This document shows positions 16,915-23,343 of a DNA stretch of 64,000 nt, piece by piece. Below the pieces are notes generated by a model. That model was not told the origin of the DNA and did no database searches. It saw nothing but the letters and a program-made list of their open reading frames with translations. How positions within the stretch are numbered: the first letter of the stretch is position 1; the number at the start of each line of letters is the position of its first letter. The position numbers and the translations under genes are program-made. The stretch is from Anaerolineae bacterium (GTDB taxonomy: Bacteria; Chloroflexota; Anaerolineae; Anaerolineales; UBA11579). The stretch lies in NCBI GenBank assembly GCA_004297445.1, contig SCUK01000009.1, forward strand, positions 1 to 64,000. The letters run 5' to 3'.

Positions 16915-17154
16915 GTGCGCACCATCCGCGCCTCCGAGATTGGCTCCTTTCTATACTGCCGCCGCGCCTGGTGGTACCAGCAGCAGGGCATCCCCTCTGA
17001 GAATCAGGCCGAACTGGCCGCCGGGGGCGCCGTCCACCAGCGCCATGGCCGTGCCGTCGTTGCTGCCGGATTGCAGCGCGGGCTCGCCTTCCTCTTCCTG
17101 TTGGCGGCCCTCGTCCTGCTGGTCGCGCAATTCACGCTGCAGGTGCTGAACTGA
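16915..17154 (+). CDS. Cas4-like nuclease, N-terminal half with membrane anchor
   Basis: 79 aa, GTG start. ASEIGSFLYCRRAWWY is the N-terminal segment of Cas4/RecB-type nucleases, including the first iron-sulfur cysteine, and GGAVHQRHGR carries the motif I histidine. The chain then ends in a hydrophobic helix (about 57-78) instead of continuing into the nuclease core. Its stop overlaps the ATG of the next gene in TGATG, so the two halves are translationally coupled. Either a natural split nuclease or, less likely, a disrupted single gene. Confidence 0.75.
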   Translation: MRTIRASEIGSFLYCRRAWWYQQQGIPSENQAELAAGGAVHQRHGRAVVAAGLQRGLAFLFLLAALVLLVAQFTLQVLN

Positions 17155-17684
17155 TGGACGTCTCCCTCTGGCTCGGCCTTCTTCTACTGTTCCTCGCGCT
17201 GGCGCTCTTCTGGCGTTCCGGCCGGGCGCGCCATGCGGCTGGCCTCCCCGGCGGCCGCATCATCTACACCGACACCCGCGCCTGGGATGCCACCCCCGCG
17301 CCGCTGTTTGACCCGGTGACTCAACTCACCGGCAAGCCGGATTATTTGGTCCGCCAGGGCAGGCACATCATCCCCGTGGAAGTCAAAAGCAGCCGCCCGC
17401 CTGAAGCCCCTTACGACTCGCACATCTACCAGCTCGCCGCGTACTGCCTGCTGGTTACCCGCGAACATGGCACGCGGCCGCCTTACGGCATCATCCATTA
17501 CACCGGCGGCGGCGGCGGGCGCAGCTTCGCCGTGGATTACACCCCCGCCCTAGAAAACGCCCTGTTGGACCTGCTTACCGAGATGCGCCGTGCCGACCAG
17601 CAGGCCACCGTTGACCGCTCGCATGACCAGCCCGGCCGCTGCCGCGGCTGCGGCTACCAGACCCTATGCGAACAAAGACTATAA
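17154..17684 (+). CDS. Cas4-like PD-(D/E)XK nuclease, C-terminal half with membrane anchor
   Basis: 176 aa. An N-terminal transmembrane helix (about 4-22) is followed by the nuclease core: GKPDYLV (motif II Asp), PVEVKSS (the E-x-K motif), and HIYQLAAYCLL (the QxxxY helix). The C-terminal CRGCGYQTLCEQRL supplies the three other cysteines expected of a Cas4 iron-sulfur site. The motif I His and first Cys come from the preceding 79-aa protein, so the active site and cluster would be built from two chains held at the membrane. No CRISPR array or other cas gene is near; a repair or RNA role beside translin and recN is inferred. Confidence 0.8.
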   Translation: MDVSLWLGLLLLFLALALFWRSGRARHAAGLPGGRIIYTDTRAWDATPAPLFDPVTQLTGKPDYLVRQGRHIIPVEVKSSRPPEAPYDSHIYQLAAYCLLVTREHGTRPPYGIIHYTGGGGGRSFAVDYTPALENALLDLLTEMRRADQQATVDRSHDQPGRCRGCGYQTLCEQRL

Positions 17685-17685
17685 T
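17680..17685 (+). promoter_or_regulatory. -10 element (TATAAT) for leaderless nadK
   Basis: A perfect TATAAT overlaps the end of the Cas4-like gene and ends 7 nt before the nadK ATG at 17693. It would start a leaderless transcript inside the operon. No -35 match was seen. Confidence 0.5.
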
Positions 17686-17692
17686 CCCCGCC

Positions 17693-18559
17693 ATGAGCGT
17701 CCTGGACCTTGCCGCCATCGCCGTCCTCGTGCATCCCAACGTGGAACGCGGTGCGCAAATCGGCGAGGAAATTGTCGCTGCGGTGCAGGCCCACGGCCTT
17801 GGCGCGGTGAGCGGCGGCCTGTATGACCAGGAATTGCGCGGCCGCATCGCCGCTTCAGAATTTCAACTCGTCATCACCCTCGGCGGCGACGGCACCGTCC
17901 TGCGCGCCGGCCACCTGTGCGCCCCGCACGGCATTTCCGTCCTGCCGGTCAACTTCGGCCATCTCGGTTTCCTCATTGAAGTGCGCCGCGACTCATGGCA
18001 GATTGCGCTCGATAAGTTGATTCAAGGGGAATATTGGCTCGAGGAACGCCTGATGTTACAGGCGCAACACTGGCGCGGCGAGCAGCAGTTGGGCACCTGG
18101 GAGGTCGTCAACGAGGCGGTTGTGGGCCGCGGTCAGCAGGTGCGGCCGCTGCACCTCTCTGCCAGCCTGGATGGCGAACCGCTCACTACCTACGTGGCCG
18201 ATGCCCTCATCGCCGCCACGCCCACCGGCAGCACTGCCTATGCCCTGGCGGCTGGCGGCCCGATTCTCCCGCCCACCCTGCGCAACATCCTGCTCTTGCC
18301 CGTCGCCCCGCACCTGTCCATCGACCGGGCCATCGTGCTGGCCGAAGGCGCAACCGTGACGTTGAGCGTCCTCTCCGACCATTCCGCCGTCCTCAGCATT
18401 GACGGCCAGTCCTCCATAGCATTGGAATCGCAAGACCGGGTGGTGGTCACCGTCAGCCAGCACGCGCTCAAGCTGGTGCGCTTCCAGCCGGCCGGCTACT
18501 TCTACCGCAACCTGATTACGCTTATGGACCAGAATCCATCCGTTGACGAGGTCTCGTAA
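17693..18559 (+). CDS. nadK: NAD kinase
   Basis: 288 aa. Phosphorylates NAD+ to NADP+ in the cytoplasm. The diagnostic GGDGT is at 64-68, followed by LPVNFGHLGFL, the NEAVVGRG segment, and the ATPTGSTAYALAAGGPI diphosphate-binding region. The start at MSVLDL is preferred over an ATG nine codons upstream because TATAAT ends 7 nt before it. It sits 8 nt after the Cas4-like gene and 1 nt before the zinc-finger membrane gene; nadK next to recN is a common bacterial arrangement. Confidence 0.96.
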   Translation: MSVLDLAAIAVLVHPNVERGAQIGEEIVAAVQAHGLGAVSGGLYDQELRGRIAASEFQLVITLGGDGTVLRAGHLCAPHGISVLPVNFGHLGFLIEVRRDSWQIALDKLIQGEYWLEERLMLQAQHWRGEQQLGTWEVVNEAVVGRGQQVRPLHLSASLDGEPLTTYVADALIAATPTGSTAYALAAGGPILPPTLRNILLLPVAPHLSIDRAIVLAEGATVTLSVLSDHSAVLSIDGQSSIALESQDRVVVTVSQHALKLVRFQPAGYFYRNLITLMDQNPSVDEVS

Positions 18560-18560
18560 C

Positions 18561-19079
18561 ATGACCACTGCCCCGCTCACCTGCTACCGCCACCCTGACC
18601 GCGAAACGTCTTTGCGCTGCAACCGCTGCGAGCGGCCCATCTGCGCCTCGTGCGCCAAACGCACCCCCACCGGCTACCGCTGCCCGGAGTGTCTGCGCGA
18701 GCAGGCCCAGGTGTTCGTCACCGCCCAGACCCAGGACTACATCGTTGGCTTTCTTGTCGCCGCCGTGCTTTCGGCCATCGCCGCCATGGTGCTGGGCAAC
18801 TTTGGTTGGTTCACCATTTTTCTGTCCCCGTTAGCCGGCGGTCTGATTGCGGAAGTGGTGCGCCGCGCCGTCGGTCGCCGCCGTTCGCCCGTCCTGTTCC
18901 GCCTGGCGGCCGCGGGCGTGGCGCTGGGCGGCCTCGCACCGCTCGTGCCCTTCCTTTTCCTGCTCTTCATGGGCGGCGGCCTCGGGATGCTCTTCAGCGC
19001 ACTTTGGCCGCTCATCTATGTCCTGCTGGCCACCTCGGCGTGCTACGCCTCGCTGGCCGGAATCCAGTTATCCAGGTGA
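18561..19079 (+). CDS. B-box-like zinc finger membrane protein
   Basis: 172 aa. The N-terminal 45 residues contain a Cys/His zinc finger (CYRHPDRETSLRCNRC, CASC, CPEC) of B-box-like type. About four transmembrane helices follow (roughly 56-78, 80-95, 112-135, 140-165). Proteins with this layout are common in Chloroflexota and Actinobacteria, where a zinc finger precedes membrane helices; rhomboid proteases can carry the same finger, but no Ser/His rhomboid catalytic pair is visible. Function unknown. It is packed between nadK and recN. Confidence 0.75.
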   Translation: MTTAPLTCYRHPDRETSLRCNRCERPICASCAKRTPTGYRCPECLREQAQVFVTAQTQDYIVGFLVAAVLSAIAAMVLGNFGWFTIFLSPLAGGLIAEVVRRAVGRRRSPVLFRLAAAGVALGGLAPLVPFLFLLFMGGGLGMLFSALWPLIYVLLATSACYASLAGIQLSR

Positions 19080-19085
19080 TGAACC

Positions 19086-20813
19086 ATGTTGGTTGAACTC
19101 CGTATCGAAAATTTTGCCATTATTGATCAGCTCCAGTTGGAGTTTGGCGAGGGGCTGGTCATCTTCACCGGCGAGACCGGGGCGGGCAAGTCCATCATTA
19201 TTGACGCCGTCGAGACCTTGCTGGGCGTGCGCGCCGACCCCACCCTCATCCGTTCCGGCGTGGAGCGCGCCACCGTGGAAGGCACATTCCGCATCGCCCC
19301 GGAATTGCGCGCCGTGGTCCATGAAATCCTCAAGCGCGAAGACTTGCTCGATGATCCCAACTACGTCACCCTCGGCCGCGAATTCCGCCGTGAGGGCCGC
19401 AACACCGCCCGCGTCAATGGTCGCACCACCAACCTCGGCCTGCTCAGGGAACTGGGCGAACTGCTGATTGACCTGCACGGCCAGTCGGAGCATCTCTCCC
19501 TGTTGCGCGTGCCCAGCCACCTCGGCCTGCTCGACCGTTTTGCCGAGGTCGAAGACCGGCTGGCAAAGTACCAGGGCGTTTACCGCGAATTGCATGGCGT
19601 CCGCAAGGAACTCAACCACCTGCGCGAATCTGAAAAGGACGCCGCCCGCCGCGCTGAACTGCTCGCCTTCCAGGTGGGCGAGATTTCCGATGCCGCCCTT
19701 GCCCCCGGCGAGGAAGAAGGGTTGAAGGAAGAACGCACCCGCCTCGCCAACGCCGAAACGCTGGCCACCCAGGCCAACGTGGCGATGAACGCCCTCGACT
19801 CCGGCGACCCCGATTCCCCATCAGCCATTGACCAGTTGGGCGCCGCGCTGGAAGCGCTGGATACCCTCGCTCGAATTGACCCCGCCCAGGCCGCCCAGGC
19901 CGCCCGCATTCAGGAGTTGTTCGATGGCGTCGCCGACCTCGGGCGCGACCTGAGCAGTTATCTGGACGGTGTTGAATTCAATCCCAAACGGCTGGAACAG
20001 ATTGAAGAACGCATCGACCTGATTAACAACCTGAAGCGCAAATACGGCCAATCCATCGAAGAAATCCTGGCGCACGGCGAGCAGGCCCAGCAGGAACTGG
20101 ATGCCATCACCCATGCCGAAGAGCGCATCGCTGAACTTGCCGAAACCGAAACCCGCCTGCTGGCCGCCCTGGCCGAGAAAGCGCAGGCGCTCTCCGCCGG
20201 CCGTCACGCCGCCGCCGCTTCGCTCAGCCGCGCCATCGAGAACGAATTGAAAGACCTGAAGATGGAAGCCGCCCAGTTCGGCGTGGACTTCAAGACCCGC
20301 ACGGATGCCCACGGCCTTGACCTCAACGGCGCCCGCGTCGCCTTTGACCAGACCGGCCACGAGCAGGTCGAATTCCTCGTGGCCCCCAACCCCGGCGAGG
20401 GCCTCAAACCGCTGGTCAAGATTGCCTCCGGCGGCGAGACCGCCCGCCTGATGCTGGCGCTCAAAAACGTGTTGGCGCGCGCCGACCAGACTCCCACCCT
20501 CATCTTCGACGAAATCGACCAGGGCATCGGCGGGCGCGTGGGCGCAGTGGTCGGCCAGAAACTCTGGAACCTTGGCCGCCAGCACCAGGTCTTGTGCATC
20601 ACGCATCTGGCACAGTTGGCTGGTTTTGGTGACCAGCACTTCAAGGTGGAAAAGGTCCTTGAAGGCGGCCGCACCACCACCGCGGTGCGCAAACTCGGCG
20701 GCGAGGACCGCATGGTGGAACTGGCGCTGATGCTGGGTGAGGTGAGTGCCGGTACCCTGCAATCCGCCAGCGAGATTCTCCAATCCGTGAATCAGGCCAC
20801 CGCCGCCCGTTAG
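19086..20813 (+). CDS. recN: DNA repair protein RecN
   Basis: 575 aa SMC-like ATPase for double-strand break repair. Walker A is GETGAGKS (29-36), the RVNGRTTNLGLLRELGE and DLHGQSEHLSLL segments are RecN-specific, a long coiled-coil region spans about 155-370, the ABC signature is ASGGETARLMLALK, and Walker B is TLIFDEIDQGIGG. It is the last gene of the run from DUF3467. RecN is usually under LexA control, but I found no GAAC-N4-GTTC box immediately upstream, and the gene begins only 6 nt after its neighbour. Confidence 0.97.
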   Translation: MLVELRIENFAIIDQLQLEFGEGLVIFTGETGAGKSIIIDAVETLLGVRADPTLIRSGVERATVEGTFRIAPELRAVVHEILKREDLLDDPNYVTLGREFRREGRNTARVNGRTTNLGLLRELGELLIDLHGQSEHLSLLRVPSHLGLLDRFAEVEDRLAKYQGVYRELHGVRKELNHLRESEKDAARRAELLAFQVGEISDAALAPGEEEGLKEERTRLANAETLATQANVAMNALDSGDPDSPSAIDQLGAALEALDTLARIDPAQAAQAARIQELFDGVADLGRDLSSYLDGVEFNPKRLEQIEERIDLINNLKRKYGQSIEEILAHGEQAQQELDAITHAEERIAELAETETRLLAALAEKAQALSAGRHAAAASLSRAIENELKDLKMEAAQFGVDFKTRTDAHGLDLNGARVAFDQTGHEQVEFLVAPNPGEGLKPLVKIASGGETARLMLALKNVLARADQTPTLIFDEIDQGIGGRVGAVVGQKLWNLGRQHQVLCITHLAQLAGFGDQHFKVEKVLEGGRTTTAVRKLGGEDRMVELALMLGEVSAGTLQSASEILQSVNQATAAR

Positions 20814-21132
20814 GTTGCTATTAGAATCCAAGTTATTCCCTTGAGTTCTATTCCGAAATCGACTGATGTCGTACCGGAGTCTTTCGCAACCAGACAGCGG
20901 GCTTAAACCAAGCGCTGCTTGGTCGCCCGCTGCGACGTACTGCTCTTTTCACCAAATTCCCTATTGCATTTTTGACAGTTTTCGGTATAAATAAGCGAAA
21001 TCCCCAAATTAAATAGAGGCGTCCATGCCTCCTGCCAAAAACTGGAATTGCATCGCGCACGCCGGAAAGCGGGCCGCTCGATCGCAATTCTTTTATTTTT
21101 GGCCTGTTATCAGGAAGAGGAACAGCAAACTT
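20814..21132. other. Intergenic region (319 nt) with nested hairpin and a putative promoter
   Basis: Holds a strong nested stem (outer 20895-20902 with 20925-20932, inner 20907-20913 with 20917-20923) without an immediate T-run. A plausible plus-strand promoter follows: TTGCAT (20964-20969), 16 nt, TATAAA (20986-20991). No gene is supported; a minus-strand open frame here has no ribosome site or recognisable content. Confidence 0.5.
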
Positions 21133-21519
21133 ATGATGGTAGTGAACGTACGCGTTAAAGACAGCGCAATCCACGGGTTAGGCTGCTTTGCCGACCAGCC
21201 CATTGCCAAGGGCCAATTGGTGTGGACCTTTGATGACCGCATTGACCTGCGCATCCCCGTCGAACGCGTCCCGGGCCTACCACAGCCTGCCCGCGACTTT
21301 CTGGACATGTACGCCTTTCAGGAAGTGAAGGACGGCAAGACCTACCTCATCCTCTGCGGTGACCACGGCAAACATATGAATCATTCCGAACAGCCCAACA
21401 CCACAGAAGAGAGTAACGGTGACAACCGCGCCGCCCGCGACATCGCCGCCGGCGAAGAACTTACCTGCAATTACTTCCTGTTCGACGCGGGGGCGGCCGC
21501 CCGCATTGGACGGCCCTAG
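21133..21519 (+). CDS. SET domain protein 1
   Basis: 128 aa, essentially one SET domain, the fold of S-adenosylmethionine-dependent protein lysine methyltransferases. DSAIHGLGCFADQPIAKGQLVWTF is the first SET block, NHSEQPNT is the cofactor-binding NHS motif, and AAGEELTCNYFLFD is the last block with the catalytic Tyr. No post-SET cysteines. The start is placed at the tandem ATG-ATG; the in-frame region upstream overlaps the promoter. Its substrate is unknown. A second SET gene follows after 82 nt. Confidence 0.85.
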   Translation: MMVVNVRVKDSAIHGLGCFADQPIAKGQLVWTFDDRIDLRIPVERVPGLPQPARDFLDMYAFQEVKDGKTYLILCGDHGKHMNHSEQPNTTEESNGDNRAARDIAAGEELTCNYFLFDAGAAARIGRP

Positions 21520-21539
21520 CCCGCGCACCCCACCTGGCG

Positions 21540-21564
21540 AAACCCCCTCTGTGTAGGGGTTCGT
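21540..21564 (+). terminator. Small hairpin between the SET genes
   Basis: AACCCC pairs with GGGGTT around a 9-nt loop, followed by CGTATAAAAAT. It may be a weak terminator of SET gene 1, and the TATAAA after it may be the -10 of SET gene 2. Confidence 0.35.
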
Positions 21565-21601
21565 ATAAAAATCTTGCAACCGGAGGAACAGATAAACAAA
21601 A

Positions 21602-22162
21602 ATGACCGGAAATTCCGCTTCATACCTGTCTGAAAAGCTTGAGGCCCGGGAGAACCCGGCCAAGGGCGGTTGGGGCCTGTTTGCCCACCAACCGGTGAAA
21701 GCCGGAGAACTGCTCATTTTCTGGGGCGGCTCGATCATCAACTATCAGGAACTGATGGCCCTGCCCGAAGATGTGCGTATCCACACCATCCAGGTGGAAG
21801 AGGACCTTTTCCAGGTCCCGGTGCGGCAGGGTGAGGCCGCCGACATGATTAACCATTCCTGCGATCCGAACGCTGGCCTCTCGAGCGCAATCTCGGTGGT
21901 GGCGATGCGGGACATCAAAGCCGGGGAAGAGGTCTGCTTCGACTACGCCACGTGCGACAGCCAGCCCTACGACGAATTTGAATGTGGCTGCGGCGCTGCC
22001 AACTGCCGCAAGCACGTCACCGGCGCAGACTGGCGCAAACCCGAACTGTGGGCGCGCTACAACGGCTACTTCTCCCCGTACCTGCAACGCCGTATCAACG
22101 AACTGGTCGGTGAGCAGGCCCTGTCGTTTGCGATGAGCGAGCAATCCCCGTCCGGTGACTGA
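21602..22162 (+). CDS. SET domain protein 2 with post-SET cysteines
   Basis: 186 aa. NPAKGGWGLFAHQPVKAGELLIFWGG opens the SET fold, MINHSCDPNAGLSS carries the NHSCxPN cofactor motif, and IKAGEEVCFDYATCDS the catalytic Tyr. FECGCGAANCRKHVTG follows as a post-SET-like zinc cluster, then a C-terminal helix. This is closer to eukaryote-type lysine methyltransferases than SET protein 1. The GGAGGA site is 14 nt before the ATG, longer than usual. The target may be a chromatin or ribosomal protein (inference). Confidence 0.88.
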   Translation: MTGNSASYLSEKLEARENPAKGGWGLFAHQPVKAGELLIFWGGSIINYQELMALPEDVRIHTIQVEEDLFQVPVRQGEAADMINHSCDPNAGLSSAISVVAMRDIKAGEEVCFDYATCDSQPYDEFECGCGAANCRKHVTGADWRKPELWARYNGYFSPYLQRRINELVGEQALSFAMSEQSPSGD

Positions 22163-22288
22163 ACTGTCCAGCCCTTGACAAGACCTTGTCTTAATTGGCA
22201 GGTTAAGTAAAATACTGGGTATGGTTTACATCGACTTTCAGCCCAATGCGGGCAACACCGACCTGGCAGACCGAACAGGAATCTTGCC

Positions 22289-22582
22289 ATGAACAAAGCC
22301 AAATGCCCGATGTGCGGCGCCGATGTTACCATTGGCAAGAGTGCCAAACTGGGGACCATCGTCATCTGCGGCGAATGCGAGGCCGAGCTGGAGGTTGTCA
22401 GCCTCAAGCCGCTGGAACTCGATTGGCCGCTGGATAACCTCGAAGAGGACGAAGAAGACGACTTCGATGACTTCGATATCGAAGAGGAAGACGAGATTGA
22501 CGGCCTTGACGAGTTCGAAGAAGAGGAAGAAGACCTCGACGTTTTTGAAGACGAGGATGAAGATGAGGACGACGATTACTAA
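22289..22582 (+). CDS. LysW-like zinc protein with long acidic tail
   Basis: 97 aa. Residues 1-45 match the zinc-binding core of the amino-group carrier LysW: CPMC (Cys6, Cys9) and CGEC (Cys27, Cys30) with GTIVICGECEAELEVVSLKPL. Real LysW ends in EDWGE, whose terminal Glu carries the biosynthetic intermediate. Here that end is replaced by about 45 residues made mostly of Asp/Glu, ending in DDDY. No lysX, lysZ or argX-type ligase is adjacent. It is probably not a working carrier; the acidic tail suggests binding to a basic partner. A strong terminator follows. Confidence 0.75.
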   Translation: MNKAKCPMCGADVTIGKSAKLGTIVICGECEAELEVVSLKPLELDWPLDNLEEDEEDDFDDFDIEEEDEIDGLDEFEEEEEDLDVFEDEDEDEDDDY

Positions 22583-22604
22583 TCGCTGTGCCTGACCGTT
22601 ACTC

Positions 22605-22642
22605 AAAAAAAGACCGCCGGGATTTCCCGGCGGTCTTTTTTT
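22605..22642. terminator. Bidirectional intrinsic terminator
   Basis: A perfect 10-bp GC-rich stem (22612-22621 with 22626-22635) has an A-run before it and a T-run after it. It serves both the LysW-like gene on the plus strand and the UPF0316 gene on the minus strand. Confidence 0.95.
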
Positions 22643-22654
22643 GAAAGATGGGGC

Positions 22655-23182
22655 TTACATGCGCCAGAAGCCGCGGCTTACCGGGCGCATGTCTTCGGTG
22701 GTCATGAAGGCGTTGGCATCCACCGACTTCACGAGGTCCATGGCTTGCCCTGCCTGCCGCCGGAAGATGCTGACGTTCAGCAGCGTCACCGCACCGTCCT
22801 TGCCGCGCGCCGGGATTTCGGTGACGGCAAAACCCGCGCCGCGCAGTTTTTCCGCCACGGCCGTGCCCAGATTCGGGCTGATGACCCGCAGGGTGATGTA
22901 GCCGATGGCCATGCGTTCTTCGGCCCACATGCCGACCACATTGCCGGTGGCGAACCCGGCCGAATAAGCGAACAGGTTGACGAAGTTGTCGATGCCATCA
23001 ATCACATAAGTAAAGGCGATGACATAGATGACGGTCTGGATGAAGCCCAGCACGAACGTGAGGGCGCGGCGGTTGCGCATCACCATCATCACCCGCACCG
23101 TGTCCAGCGCCATGTTCAGCACGCGCAGGACGAAGATAAGCAGGGCGATGAGCCAGGTCTGGGGGGTCAGCAGGGTTTCCAT
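22655..23182 (-). CDS. UPF0316 (DUF5698/DUF2179) membrane protein
   Basis: 175 aa. Three transmembrane helices (about 8-28, 40-60, 65-88) form the DUF5698 part, with the conserved RVLNMALDTVRVMMVMRNRR segment. A soluble C-terminal DUF2179 domain (about 95-170) contains the R-GKDGAVTLLNVSIFRRQ pattern. Members are thought to be membrane proteins with a ligand-binding tail, but no activity is known. The start is supported by a TAGAAT element 6 nt before the ATG. It faces the LysW-like gene across a shared terminator. Confidence 0.87.
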   Translation of the reverse strand: METLLTPQTWLIALLIFVLRVLNMALDTVRVMMVMRNRRALTFVLGFIQTVIYVIAFTYVIDGIDNFVNLFAYSAGFATGNVVGMWAEERMAIGYITLRVISPNLGTAVAEKLRGAGFAVTEIPARGKDGAVTLLNVSIFRRQAGQAMDLVKSVDANAFMTTEDMRPVSRGFWRM

Positions 23183-23188
23183 GCGGCC

Positions 23189-23194
23189 ATTCTA
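23189..23194 (-). promoter_or_regulatory. -10 element (TAGAAT) for the leaderless UPF0316 gene
   Basis: Minus-strand TAGAAT ends 6 nt before the ATG at 23182, with no Shine-Dalgarno present. Confidence 0.4.
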
Positions 23195-23297
23195 CTTTCT
23201 TCGTCCGCTCCCGTCCTCCCCGATTGGGAGGAGATTCCATTGTTATCAGGCTAATAATCGCCGGCGTAGCCCGCGAAATCAATCCCTATGTACCGAC

Positions 23298-23336
23298 GTA
23301 GGGGCCGACCATCCGCCGTTGGCGGTGTGTCGGCCC
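23298..23336 (+). repeat. GTAGGGGC-headed hairpin repeat (copy 3)
   Basis: After the GTAGGGGC head, GGGCCGAC (23302-23309) pairs with GTCGGCCC (23329-23336), and an inner CCGCC/GGCGG stem lies within. The 3' closing TAC is lost. It lies 7 nt beyond the stop of glgP and could act as its terminator on the minus strand. Confidence 0.6.
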
Positions 23337-23343
23337 GAGACGA

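Noticed and set aside
16915-17684. Cas4-like genes as evidence of a CRISPR-Cas locus
   Set aside because: No repeat-spacer array, cas1 or cas2 was seen anywhere in the window; Cas4-like nucleases also occur outside CRISPR.
20848-21174. Minus-strand open frame of 108 codons between recN and the SET gene
   Set aside because: No ribosome site or recognisable content; it overlaps the promoter and hairpin of the intergenic region and the SET start.
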